Source: Aurelia coerulea
Lineage: Eukaryota; Cnidaria; Scyphozoa; Semaeostomeae; Ulmaridae
Reading direction: 5' to 3'
Length of the DNA: 64,000 nt
Assembly (NCBI GenBank): GCA_039566865.1
Contig: CM076960.1
Location: 7,826,501 to 7,890,500, forward strand
The notes beneath the pieces were generated by a model. That model was given only the letters and a program-made list of their open reading frames with translations. It searched no databases and had not been told where the DNA came from. The translations under genes and the position numbers were made by a program. Below are positions 1-9,122 of this stretch, one piece after another (positions within the stretch are counted from its first letter, which is position 1; the number at the start of each line of letters is the position of its first letter).

Positions 1-747
1 AAGCCAAAGAAAATACCAATGTCTATAGTAATGTATCCGAGAATGGTTGCTGCAGCACTAATATACTGCTATAAAAGAAGCTACTGGCAGAACTATAGTT
101 TAAATGCACGATGTGTACAATACCCTTTATAATAAAAATTGTGGCTACTAAAGTACGTTAAACAACACTTTTTGTGATTATATTTTGTTTTCTTTGAGAA
201 AATAAATATTTAATTGATCGATGTTTGTTTATGCCGTAAAGCTAAAATGAGACTAAAGAAAAAACTAAAGTCTATAGTAATTTTTACAAGAATGGTTGAT
301 GCAGCACTAATATAGTGCTATAAAAAAGTTACTGGCAGAACTAAAGTTTTATAGAACGATGAGTGCAAAACTCTTTATAATATAAATTGTAGCTTTAAAG
401 TACGTTAATCCACAATTTTTTGTGTTTATATTTTGTTTTTTTTTCTTTTGAGAAAATAAACATTTAATTAATCGATGTTTGCTTATGCAGTAAAGCTAAA
501 ATGAGACTAAAGAAAAAACTAATGTCTATAGTAATATTTCGAAAAATAGTTGCTGCAGTACTAATATAGTGTTATAAAAGATGTTACTTGCAGAACTAAA
601 GTTTTAAAGAACGATGAGTTCAATACTCTTTAAAATATAAATTGTAGCTATTAAAGTACGTTAATCCACACTTTTTGTGTTTATATTTTGTTTTCTTTGA
701 GAAAATAAACATTTAATTGATCGATGTTTGTTTATGCAGTAAAGCTA
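1..747 (+). repeat. Satellite A array, left segment (about 3 monomers)
   Basis: Three tandem monomers of about 249 bp run off the left edge of the window. Each carries the hallmarks of the family: GCTGCAGC next to the stem AGCACT-AATAT-AGTGCT, then CTATAAAAG, CACTTTTTGTG, GAAAATAAACATTTAATT and ATCGATGTTTGTTTATGCAG. The segment ends at the TA of 'aaagcTA', where the module-bounded block begins. It is nearly base-for-base the same as 12977-13721, including private variants such as 'ttacttgcag', so the two are recent paralogues. No coding potential. Confidence 0.96.
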
Positions 748-956
748 CAATCATGGACAAAATAGTTTGAGACAAGTTCAAACTTTAAGATCTGACTATT
801 GAAGATCCCCCCTCCCCCTTATTCAATGTTGGTGACGTGTCGAGGGAGGTTCTCCGATTTTTCAACATTGATTGTGGGGGAACGGGGGGAGAGGATGCTG
901 AAAAGTTCAACATATCAGAGAAAGTTAATTTGTCTTATAATTAATGTCCATGATTG
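748..956. repeat. Palindromic module copy 1 (MITE-like, left terminus of block)
   Basis: A 209 bp imperfect foldback. The ends are CAATCATGGAC and GTCCATGATTG, exact reverse complements. The similarity continues inward (GTTTGAGACAA against TTGTCTTATAA), and the centre has C-rich and G-rich tracts (CCCCCCTCCCCC and GGGGGAACGGGGGG) flanking ATTCAATGTTG and CAACATTGATT. A single strand could fold into one long hairpin. This copy directly abuts satellite A. Confidence 0.88.
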
Positions 957-1806
957 TCTGAAAAATGTTCATACTTAGCCAAATGTCAAAAGAACTTAAG
1001 CAAAATTTTTGCCCTGCTCGCAGTGCAGGTTTTATTCGTACCATATTATCAATATGAATGGCAATGCTCAGTACTTATTTCCGAGATGACAACAACAACA
1101 ACAACAACAAAAACAATAACATGGTAGATTATCTCTGTTAACATGAGATAAGAATTAAGCACGAGTCCTTTATCTTGCATCATATAAGATTGCGCTCATC
1201 AAATTAAATGAAGAACTCCTTTGGTAACATGCTAACATGTTACCATACATGATACCCACATGTTACTACAGTTTTCTATGCTTCAATTCGTGATATCGAC
1301 ATGTTACTACATGTTTCCATCATTTGTAAAAAAAGAGACATATATATTTTTATAAATGATGGTAACATGTGGTAACATGTTGGGAAAGAGCTATTTGTGG
1401 TACTTTTACACAAACTGAAATGGTATCATGTGTGGTATCATGTGGTAACATGTGGTAACATGTGGTAACATATGCTTAATGCATAACTCTATACGGTGTG
1501 TAATGCAAAATGTGTTCTATCAAATGTTCCACCATGGTTCCACGACCTGAACGTTGATCAGTGAGTGTGCACATCATGCTTTCTCTATCATCTAAAGCTT
1601 AGCTAAGTTAACTTTCAGAAAATGTGAGAAAAAGAGCCAAACAAGGGCCTAAATTTCTTAATTGAGGCAGCCTGGTTTTGAAAAAATATTCAGTAGTTTT
1701 GTCCAAGATTTTCTGAAAGCTAGAAATACTTTGTAAATCACGATAGTTCTTCAGGAAAATGTTTGGCTTCCTCTTCAGGTGGGGTATTTTGTATTTTTCA
1801 TTTGGA
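957..1806. repeat. Spacer 1 of the 1060 bp unit
   Basis: 850 bp, intact and non-coding. In order it holds a (CAA)7 tract at 1090-1110, a region dense in ACATGTTAC and its complement, a hairpin with 27 bp arms (1299-1325 and 1354-1380) around an AT-rich loop, direct repeats of GGTAACATGT/GGTATCATGT near 1420-1470, and a conserved 3' part running into module copy 2. A 106-codon minus-strand frame crosses from here into the next module, but I do not call it a gene. Confidence 0.85.
1299..1380. repeat. Hairpin with 27 bp arms in spacer 1
   Basis: Left arm 1299-1325 (ACATGTTACTACATGTTTCC...) pairs with right arm 1354-1380 across a 28 bp AT-rich loop containing TATATATA. The same structure occurs in every spacer and is the site of two later insertions. 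Confidence 0.85.
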
Positions 1807-2017
1807 CAATCATGGACAAAATAGTTTGAGACAAATTCAAACTTTAAGATCTGACTATTGAAGATCCCCCCCTCCCCCTTATTCAATGTTGGTGACGTGT
1901 CGAGGGAGGTTCTCCGATTTTTCAACATTGATTGTGGGGGGAACGGGGGGAGAGGATGCTGAAAAGTTCAACATATCAGAGAAAGTTAATTTGTCTCATA
2001 ATTTATGTCCATGATTG
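1807..2017. repeat. Palindromic module copy 2
   Basis: 211 bp, near-identical to copy 1. It is flanked internally by 'gga' and 'tct' rather than TA, so the GA/TC extension lengthens the inverted repeat and there is no sign of an independent insertion at each copy. The copies therefore multiplied with the spacer as one tandem unit. Confidence 0.86.
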
Positions 2018-2435
2018 TCTGAAAAATGTTCATACTTAGCCAAATGTCAAAAGAACTTAAGCAAAATTTTTGCCCTGCTCGCAGTGCAGGTTTTATTCGT
2101 ACCATATTATCAATATGAATGGCAATGCTCAGTACTTATTTCCGAGATGACAACAACAACAACAACAACAAAAACAATAACATGGTAGATTATCTCTGTT
2201 AACATGAGATAAGAATTAAGCACGAGTCCTTTATCTTGCATCATATAAGATTGCGCTCATCAATTTAAATGAAGAACTCCTTTGGTACCATGCTAACATG
2301 TTACCATACATGATACCCACATGTTACTACAGTTTTCTATGCTTCAATTCGTAATATCGACATGTTACTACATGTTACCATCATTTGTAAAAAAAGAGAC
2401 ATATATATTTTTATAAATGATGGTAACATGTGGTA
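2018..2435. repeat. Spacer 2, left part, interrupted by the LINE
   Basis: Same sequence as spacer 1 up to 'ggtaacatgtggta'. The hairpin left arm is at 2360-2386 and 21 of the 27 bases of the right arm remain (2415-2435). The LINE starts inside that arm. Confidence 0.88.
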
Positions 2436-2436
2436 G

Positions 2437-3606
2437 GATGCCTCTAAGAGTTTTTCCTTCTCGTCGCCCAACCCGAAGGGATGTGGTGACTACGATAGTG
2501 TCGAAAGATCGGATTTTGTCGTGTTTCTGGATCTTGTAAACAAGCTTACTGATGACATCCGGGATTTGAATAAGACTACCAACAGTTTAAGGGAAAAAAA
2601 TGAGCTTTTAGCTCAGGAAAAATTCAGTTTGCTTTTTGAAAATGAAAAACTCAAAGCAACCATGGCCCTGAACCCTCAGCTCAGTTCACCTTCAGTCTTA
2701 TCTCAAGGGGCAGCTCCCAAAGAAATTAAAACAAAAGAAAAGATCATTGAAAAGGTCGTTGATGCTAACAATACTAAGATTGTTTGCGAGAGTATTGAGC
2801 TAGACAATAGCAGTATTATACCAGAAAACAATAAGAGTCACACAAATCGTCCGAGCAAAAAGAAGAGACAAAAGGCAAAGGCTAAACAAAAGGCAAAAAC
2901 CAATGAAGCAACTGCTCAAAATAAACACATTGGCAAACAAGATGAAAATACCGATTCTCCGAAGCTTAGAGAAGCACAGAAACCTAAAACGCCTGAGTCT
3001 GACGAGCAAAGTGCCTTGCGTATTACAGTGGAAAAGAATGAAGCATCTAAATCTCAAAAATCCGGCTCACGTAACGAAAACCAGCAACGAAAAAAGCGAT
3101 CGACTTATATTGTGGGCGATTCTATGGTAAAAGACGTGCAAGGATGGGAGCTCAAGAAGTCTTGTGGTGATGAGAATGAGAATATATTTGTAAAGCCTTT
3201 CTCCGGCTCAACTGTGAAGGACATGAACAGTTATTGCCAGCCCATCATTGAAAGAGCACCCGATCTAATTCTGCTACATGTTGGCACCAATGATTTGGGT
3301 AATAATCAGAAGTCTGACGTCAATATAGCTCAAGATATCATAGACCTCGCTAAACGTATAGAAAGTCATCACATAGACGTTGTCGTGTCCGGCCTCGTGC
3401 CTAGATATGATAGATACGAACCGAAGAGGGTAAGAGTCAATTACATCCTTAGAGATTTATGCTTGGAACATAAATTGAAATATTGTGAACATTCGAACAT
3501 TGACGCTTCTAATCACTTGAACAGAAGTAAGGTCCATCTCAATAAAGCTGGTGTAAGTATTTTTGCAAATAATCTACTTAAGGCCACTAGGCCTACTACC
3601 CAGTGA
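2437..3606 (+). CDS. LINE ORF1 protein, coiled coil plus SGNH (GDSL-like) esterase domain, 5' partial
   Basis: The frame is open from the element's first bases (preceding TAG at 2434-2436) to TGA at 3604, 389 codons, without an initial ATG. The first in-frame ATG is at 2662 in a good context (aaccATGG) and would give 314 aa; the natural start probably lay upstream of the truncation. Visible order: a heptad-like leucine-rich coiled coil (roughly codons 2521-2660), a lysine-rich basic linker with KKKRQKAKAKQKAK (about 2855-2900), then an SGNH hydrolase fold with block I GDS (3115-3123), a downstream GST, GTND (3283-3294) and the C-terminal VHLN (His at 3535). The usual DxxH Asp position is Ser here (SKVH), so esterase activity is uncertain. 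In related LINEs, ORF1 proteins of this type bind nucleic acid, multimerise and associate with membranes or lipids; the exact role is unsettled. It shares its reading frame with ORF2. Confidence 0.9.
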   Translation, partial: DASKSFSFSSPNPKGCGDYDSVERSDFVVFLDLVNKLTDDIRDLNKTTNSLREKNELLAQEKFSLLFENEKLKATMALNPQLSSPSVLSQGAAPKEIKTKEKIIEKVVDANNTKIVCESIELDNSSIIPENNKSHTNRPSKKKRQKAKAKQKAKTNEATAQNKHIGKQDENTDSPKLREAQKPKTPESDEQSALRITVEKNEASKSQKSGSRNENQQRKKRSTYIVGDSMVKDVQGWELKKSCGDENENIFVKPFSGSTVKDMNSYCQPIIERAPDLILLHVGTNDLGNNQKSDVNIAQDIIDLAKRIESHHIDVVVSGLVPRYDRYEPKRVRVNYILRDLCLEHKLKYCEHSNIDASNHLNRSKVHLNKAGVSIFANNLLKATRPTTQ

Positions 3607-3702
3607 CTTCGTAATCACGGTATACATCGTAATTCTAGTGATGCCATTGCCGGGCCCCCGCAGTTAGAAATCACTTCTGATTTGCCCAATGCAAAGGCGC
3701 AA
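3604..3702 (+). other. In-frame UGA junction between ORF1 and ORF2
   Basis: ORF1 ends CAG-TGA-CTT. The following 32 codons (3607-3702) are open in the same frame up to the first ORF2 ATG at 3703, so from 2437 to 6609 the only stop is this single UGA. The context UGA-C, with CUU next, resembles but does not match the leaky UGA-CUA context. It could allow readthrough to an ORF1-ORF2 fusion, or ORF2 could start by reinitiation at 3703. Confidence 0.75.
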
Positions 3703-6612
3703 ATGGAAGGTTCGCCAGCTGGTCTGAGGCTGGGATTTCGAAAGGGCATGGTGATAGCATCACTAAATGTAAATAGTCTGCCCGCCCATCACGAGGAAAT
3801 TAAAATTCTTCTTCATGAAAAAGGGATCCATTTGCTTGCCCTCAATGAAACAAAAGTAGACCCAGACTACCCACGGGAACTTTTAGATATCGAAGGGTAT
3901 CGCTTTGATGGGCTTGACCGCAACCGCCACGGAGGTGGAGTAGGATTCTATATACAAGATAATTTTGTAGTTAACCCTCGTGAAGATATTCCTCTTTCTA
4001 GTTTGGAGTTAAGGTGTGTTGAGGTGAAGCCTATCCGAGCCAAACCCTTCTTTGTAGTTACTTGGTATCGGCCACCCTCGGACCCTGTGGACTCGTTTGA
4101 TAAATTAGAAGCAGTTTTTAGATTCCTCGAGTCTGAGGGCAAGGAGATTATCCTATTGGGAGACACCAACTGTGATGTTGCTCCTGCTAGTGACGTCTCT
4201 TTGTCCTCAGACTTGCCTAATAATACTAAACGCATCCTTGAGTTTTACAACTCGTTTGGCCTGAAGCAGCTTATATCCGAGCCTACTCGTGAGACGACGG
4301 ATACCTCAACTATAATAGATCACATCGCCGTCAGTAACCCCTCGAATGTGGTAGAATCCGGTGTAATTAAATGTTCTATTAGTGATCACAATTTGGTATA
4401 TGTGACGCGAAAATTTCGAGGTTCCGTCAAAGCTAAACACAAGAAGATCAGATCGAGGCAAATGAAAAATTTTGACAAGGATCTTTTTCTCCAAGACCTT
4501 GCGTCGTACGACTGGCTAAGTGTAGTGAATAATGCTGATAGTGTTGACGATGCAGTCAATAAATGGTCTGAACTGGTTTCTCTCGTAATCGAAAAGCATG
4601 CGCCAATCAGAGAACGAAGGGTAACGGAACGCTTTTCTCCTTGGATTACTCCATCCCTGAAACAGCTCTTCAGAACGAGAGATAAACTTAAGGTTAAGGC
4701 AGTAAAAATGAAATCTGAGATACTAATGAGCGCATACAAGCAAGTCCGTTGTAAAGCTAACAATTTGAATCGCAGAATGAAAAGGGAATATTTTTCCAAT
4801 AAGCTAGAATCCTGTGAGGGGGACATAAAGGAAACTTGGAAAACTGTTAATCAGCTGATAAATAAGAGGTCTAAAACCACTAACATCCTCTCTATTAAAG
4901 AGGACGAGAAAGTGATTTCAAATCCGGAAGATATAGCGGAAACCATGAATCACTTTTTTTGCAACATTGGAAAAGATCTCAGTGACAAGATACCGGCTAC
5001 AAAAAATCCTCTTCTTAATGGAGATTTTGGTGATAAAATTGTTTCATCTTCGTTTTCGTTCTCCCCCCTCGACAAGGCGAAAGTTTTCAAAGCTTTTTCG
5101 AAAATCAAAACATCCAATGGGTTTGGTACTGATATGATCTCCAGCTTTTTCTTAAAAACTGGCATTGAAATTTTGGTGCCCTCCCTTGTACTGCTGTTCA
5201 ACTGGTCCCTGTCTGTTGGACGCTTTCCTGACAAATGGAAGACTGCACGAGTTGCGCCTATCTTCAAACAAGGGTCCACTGATAATAAGTCTAATTATAG
5301 ACCGATTTCAGTACTCCCCGTCGTTTCACGTCTGTTTGAAAAATTAGTCTTTGACCAGTTGTATTCCTATTTTAACGACAACAAACTAATATTTTCGGAT
5401 CAGTCAGGTTTTCGATCACTCTATTCAACCCTTACGAGTCTGCTCAGGTGCACGAATGATTGGTACCTTAATATCGATAAGGGTTTATATACGGCAGCTG
5501 TCTATATTGATCTCAAGAAAGCCTTCGACACAGTAGATCACGAGATTCTATTGAGTAAACTCAAATTCTATGGTGTTAAAGGGAAGGAATTTAAATGGTT
5601 TCATTCCTACCTTGCCGACAGGAGGCAATTTTGTAGGGTTAACGGACAAATATCTAGTACCGAGCCTATAAATTGCGGAGTTCCTCAGGGATCCTGTCTT
5701 GGGCCCCTCCTCTTTTTGGTCTACATTAATGATTTACCAAAATGCTTGAAGCATTCCCATGTATCTATGTATGCCGATGATACTAGTATCTATTTTGCAT
5801 CTAATTCCGTTTCTGAGATCAATGACGCTATTAACGCTGATTTAGCTGCTTTGAAATTGTGGCTACAAGGAAACAAGCTATCATTAAATGTTGCAAAAAC
5901 TGAAGGCATGATTATCGGACTCCCAGGTAAACTGAAAAAACTTACTTCACCTGGCTCAGCTAAACCACAGTTTAAAATCGGGGAGGACGATATTAAAATG
6001 GCTGAATATACTAAATACCTAGGAGTTCAAGTAGATCAGCAATTAAAATGGTCTTCCCAATTGGCCTCATTGACAAGTAAGATTTCTAGAGGTATTGGCA
6101 TATTAAGATACTCTAAAAGGTACGTGCCTGCATCCACTGTTAAACAGATGTACAAAAGCCTCGTGGAACCTTACTTTAGATATTGCTGCCCTGTTTGGGG
6201 GAATGTTGGTGAGACCTCTCTTAATAAACTCCAAAAGCTACAAAATCGTGCTGCCAGAATAGTTACCGGCAGTCGATACGACCAGTCAGCCTTGCCACTC
6301 TTTCGTGCCCTAGGATGGCCCACGGTTAGGGAATTGATTGATCTTGAAACACTAAAAATGGTTTTCAAGTCCCTAAACGGTGATGCGCCGTCCTATATGA
6401 GCGACATGTTCAATAGAGTGAACGAAACAACCTCTCGCGTACTGAGGAATTCTAATATAAACCTTAGGACTCCAATGTTAAGAACATCAGCTGGTCAGAG
6501 ATGTTTTTCATTCAGAGGGGCCAGTCTCTGGAATGGGTTGAATGATGAATTAAAAGGAGCACCTACTCTAAAGAAATTCCGGGAAGGGTTGATGAAATCC
6601 CACAAAGCATAA
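3703..6612 (+). CDS. LINE ORF2 polyprotein: AP endonuclease and reverse transcriptase
   Basis: 969 aa from the ATG at 3703; the frame is open further upstream to the UGA at 3604. The N-terminal domain (about residues 16-230) is an exonuclease-endonuclease-phosphatase fold that nicks target DNA: it shows SLNVNSL, the catalytic Glu in LNETK, HGGGVGFYI, TWYRPP, LLGDTN and the terminal SDH near residue 226-228. The reverse transcriptase follows: RPISVLPVVSRLFEKL, QSGFR, motif A YIDLKKAFDTVDH (Asp about 603), motif B CGVPQGSCLGPLLFLVY (about 658), catalytic YADD (690-693), then GNKLSLNVAKTE and YTKYLGV. The C-terminal region has the LQKLQNRAARIVTG and SLWNGLN stretches usual in CR1/L2/jockey-type elements. 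No RNase H or CCHC knuckle is seen. All catalytic motifs are intact, so the protein could be active. It acts on its own RNA in target-primed reverse transcription. Confidence 0.95.
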   Translation: MEGSPAGLRLGFRKGMVIASLNVNSLPAHHEEIKILLHEKGIHLLALNETKVDPDYPRELLDIEGYRFDGLDRNRHGGGVGFYIQDNFVVNPREDIPLSSLELRCVEVKPIRAKPFFVVTWYRPPSDPVDSFDKLEAVFRFLESEGKEIILLGDTNCDVAPASDVSLSSDLPNNTKRILEFYNSFGLKQLISEPTRETTDTSTIIDHIAVSNPSNVVESGVIKCSISDHNLVYVTRKFRGSVKAKHKKIRSRQMKNFDKDLFLQDLASYDWLSVVNNADSVDDAVNKWSELVSLVIEKHAPIRERRVTERFSPWITPSLKQLFRTRDKLKVKAVKMKSEILMSAYKQVRCKANNLNRRMKREYFSNKLESCEGDIKETWKTVNQLINKRSKTTNILSIKEDEKVISNPEDIAETMNHFFCNIGKDLSDKIPATKNPLLNGDFGDKIVSSSFSFSPLDKAKVFKAFSKIKTSNGFGTDMISSFFLKTGIEILVPSLVLLFNWSLSVGRFPDKWKTARVAPIFKQGSTDNKSNYRPISVLPVVSRLFEKLVFDQLYSYFNDNKLIFSDQSGFRSLYSTLTSLLRCTNDWYLNIDKGLYTAAVYIDLKKAFDTVDHEILLSKLKFYGVKGKEFKWFHSYLADRRQFCRVNGQISSTEPINCGVPQGSCLGPLLFLVYINDLPKCLKHSHVSMYADDTSIYFASNSVSEINDAINADLAALKLWLQGNKLSLNVAKTEGMIIGLPGKLKKLTSPGSAKPQFKIGEDDIKMAEYTKYLGVQVDQQLKWSSQLASLTSKISRGIGILRYSKRYVPASTVKQMYKSLVEPYFRYCCPVWGNVGETSLNKLQKLQNRAARIVTGSRYDQSALPLFRALGWPTVRELIDLETLKMVFKSLNGDAPSYMSDMFNRVNETTSRVLRNSNINLRTPMLRTSAGQRCFSFRGASLWNGLNDELKGAPTLKKFREGLMKSHKA

Positions 6613-6790
6613 GTTGAGATGCTTTATGCAATGAACTCTTTCATTTTACTTTTATTGATATTATTTTAATCAGAAATTGTAATCTTAGTTTAGTTTTAGT
6701 ATTTTTATTGCATGGCCCCCTGTAAATCAGTTTTTCTCTAACTGAGGGGCTACCATGCCTAAAAAATTGAAAATGAAATGAAATGAAAAC
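6613..6790 (+). other. LINE 3' UTR and repeat tail
   Basis: 178 bp after the ORF2 TAA. It has an AT-rich stretch, a composite stem-loop (6710-6758), then a tail of TGAAA-type repeats (6768-6789). Short 3' microsatellite tails instead of poly(A) are typical of the CR1/L2 group; the reverse transcriptase of such elements recognises the 3' end structure. The repeat unit sequence resumes at 'atgcaaaatg' (6791). Confidence 0.85.
6710..6758 (+). promoter_or_regulatory. Composite 3' stem-loop of the LINE RNA
   Basis: Nested complementary segments: GCATGG (6710-6715) with CCATGC (6753-6758), CCCC (6716-6719) with GGGG (6746-6749), and TCAGTT (6727-6732) with AACTGA (6740-6745) closing a TTTCTCT loop. 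This is a likely recognition hairpin for the element's own reverse transcriptase; the role is inferred from other LINEs. Confidence 0.7.
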
Positions 6791-7094
6791 ATGCAAAATG
6801 TGTTCTATCAAATGTTCCACCATGGTTCCACGACCTGAACGTTGATCAGTGAGTGTGCACATCATGCTTTCTCTATCATCTAAAGCTTAGCTAAGTTAAC
6901 TTTCAGAAAATGTGAGAAAAAGAGCCAAACAAGGGCCTAAATTTCTTAATTGAGGCAGCCTGGTTTTGAAAAAATATTCAGTAGTTTTGTCCAAGATTTT
7001 CTGAAAGCTAGAAATACTTTGTAAACCACGATAGTTCTTCAGGAAAATGTTTGGCTTCCTCTTCAGGTGGGGTATTTTGTATTTTTCATTTGGA
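6791..7094. repeat. Spacer 2, right part
   Basis: Continuation of the 1060 bp unit after the LINE, from 'atgcaaaatgtgttc' to the start of module copy 3. It aligns with 9879-10182 without a gap. The stretch between the broken hairpin arm and this point (equivalent to about 9751-9878) is absent. Confidence 0.87.
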
Positions 7095-7304
7095 CAATCA
7101 TGGACAAAATAGTTTGAGACAAATTCAAACTTTAAGATCTGACTATTGAAGATCCCCCCTCCCCCTTATTCAATGTTGGTGACGTGTCGAGGGAGGTTCT
7201 CCGATTTTTCAACATTGATTGTGGGGGGAACGGGGGGAGAGGATGCTGAAAAGTTCAACATATCAGAGAAAGTTAATTTGTCTCATAATTTATGTCCATG
7301 ATTG
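7095..7304. repeat. Palindromic module copy 3
   Basis: 210 bp foldback module with the same CAATCATGGAC and GTCCATGATTG ends. The C-tract is one base shorter than in copy 2, which breaks the minus-strand frame seen in other copies. Confidence 0.87.
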
Positions 7305-7692
7305 TCTGAAAAATGTTCATACTTCGCCAAATGTCAAAAGAACTTAAGCAAAATTTTTGCCCTGCTCGCAGTGCAGGTTTTATTCGTACCATATTATCAA
7401 TATGAATGGCAATGCTCAGTACTTATTTCCGAGATGACAACAACAACAACAACAACAAAAACAATAACATTGTAGATTATCTCTGTTAACATGAGATAAG
7501 AATTAAGCACGAGTCCTTTATCTTGCATCATATAAGATTGCGCTCATCAAATTAAATGAAGAACTCCTTTGGTAACATGCTAACATGTTACCATACATGA
7601 TACCCACATGTTACTACAGTTTTCTATGCTTCAATTTGTGATATCGACATGTTACTACATGTTACCATCATTTGTAAAAAAAGAGACATATA
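7305..7692. repeat. Spacer 3, left part, interrupted by TIR element 1
   Basis: Spacer sequence including the (CAA) tract and hairpin left arm (7647-7673). It is interrupted at the TA (7691-7692) in the hairpin loop by TIR element 1. Confidence 0.87.
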
Positions 7693-8658
7693 CCGGGTGT
7701 CCCAAAAAAAAGGTAACAGATTTGATTGGGGCTAGCGAAGAGAATTTAAGTCGAATCAATCCCTGATAAGTTTTGAATTACTCTTAGATAGTTAACTTGA
7801 AGATTGATGCCTTATTTGTTGATATTGGTGCATCACGAGTTGAGATATTAATCTTAAAAGTCCAATTTTGCCTTGTACTCCAAACCAGAGCTTTTGGGGT
7901 TTGGCCTAAGCTGTTAACTCGCTGTGTTGTGGAATCTCCTCAATCATAGCCAAGTACAAACAAGAAACCTCGTGCTTAGAAACACATTTTAGTGGAAATC
8001 TGACTCTGAACTTTACAATCAGATTAAAGAATTTAGCCCCGAAGAGACCAGTTTCTTGATTCTACAAAAACTTCAAATTACACCTGCTTGAGAAAAGTTA
8101 TTCATCAGTGAAATAAGTCCCGTAGGTTTTAACACATAAACTATCTTGCAATCTTCATTGCTTGAATGAAACTTTTTTTGCATCATCTCTCACGAAATTA
8201 TTACGAAACAAGCAATCGTATATGCCCAAGGGAACATAAAAAATGCTCATTCGTGCTTTGCTTGGTGTACTTTTGTAAATGCATTTTGACTGGAGAAAAA
8301 TATTCCTTGGTGACTGTATTCATTAATTTGTTTGTTAGTTTTCAGTTTTTTACATTCTTTTCAAACAGGTACCCCAAGGACAGATCCTTGATCAAAAACG
8401 TCTTTGACTTAGGAGATTCCCCTAACAAGCGCGTTATCAGTTTAGGCCAAAACCCAAAACCTCTGGTTTGCAGATAGACGCAAATTTTGGCTTTCGATAT
8501 TAATATTTCAACTCTTGATGCACCAATATCGACAAACGAGGTATTAATCTTCAAGTTAACTATCGAAGAGTACTTCAAAACGTATTTGGGATCAATTCGA
8601 CTTATACTCTCATCGATATTCCCCATCAAATCTGTTACCTTTTTTTTGGGACACCCGG
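7693..8658. mobile_element. TIR element 1 (966 bp, TA duplication, about 260 bp inverted repeats)
   Basis: Starts CCGGGTGTCCCAAAAAAAAG and ends with its reverse complement, flanked by TA (7691-7692 and 8659-8660). The intact spacers read 'gacatatatattttt' here, so a TA was duplicated. The inverted arms run about 7693-7950 and 8400-8658 and are perfect for about 33 bp, then diverge to roughly four-fifths identity by eye. The interior has no transposase; the frames of about 60-100 codons it contains lie largely in the arms and look like nothing known. Non-autonomous TA-targeting element, presumably moved by a Tc1/mariner-type transposase. Confidence 0.9.
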
Positions 8659-9122
8659 TATATTTTTATAAATGATGGTAACATGTGGTAACATGTTGGG
8701 AAAGAGCTATTTGTGGTACCTTTACACAAACTGAAATGGTATCATGTGTGGTATCATGTGGTAACATGTGGTAATATGTGCTAACATATGCTTAATGCAT
8801 AACTCTATACGGTGTGTAATGCAAAATGTGTTCTATCAAATGTTCCACCATGGTTCCACGACCTGAACGTTGATCAGTGAGTGTGCACATCATGCTTTCT
8901 CTATCATCTAAAGCTTAGCTAAGTTAACTTTCAGAAAATGTGAGAAAAAGAGCCAAACAAGGGCCTAAATTTCTTAATTGAGGCAGCCTGGTTTTGAAAA
9001 AATATTCAGTAGTTTTGTCCAAGATTTTCTGAAAGCTAGAAATACTTTGTAAACCACGATAGTTCTTCAGGAAAATGTTTGGCTTCCTCTTCAGGTGGGG
9101 TATTTTGTATTTTTCATTTGGA
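8659..9122. repeat. Spacer 3, right part
   Basis: Resumes with the duplicated TA, the hairpin right arm (8670-8696), the GGTATCATGTG/GGTAACATGTG repeats and the conserved 3' spacer region. Non-coding. Confidence 0.87.

Larger units (their letters stand above)
2436..6790 (+). mobile_element. CR1/L2-group non-LTR retrotransposon, probably 5' truncated
   Basis: 4.36 kb. It encodes an ORF1 with coiled coil and SGNH esterase fold and an intact ORF2 with AP-type endonuclease and reverse transcriptase, followed by a short 3' UTR with a strong stem-loop and a short TGAAA-type repeat tail instead of poly(A). That tail and the SGNH ORF1 fit the CR1/L2 group of LINEs. The 5' end opens directly into an ORF1 frame with no ATG and no 5' UTR, as expected from 5' truncation during target-primed reverse transcription. 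There is no target-site duplication; compared with intact spacers about 128 bp of target is missing. Both ORFs lack frameshifts and internal stops, so the insertion is young. Confidence 0.93.

Noticed and set aside
1608..1928. Minus-strand 106-codon frame repeated in three copies of the 1060 bp unit (also 9984-10304 and 11044-11364)
   Set aside because: It spans the boundary of spacer and module, is broken by C-tract length changes in other copies, and has no recognisable domain. Its conservation is explained by the recent tandem duplication.
8166..8675. Frames of 62-103 codons in TIR element 1
   Set aside because: They lie largely in the inverted arms and core of a non-autonomous element, overlap on both strands, and show no transposase motif.
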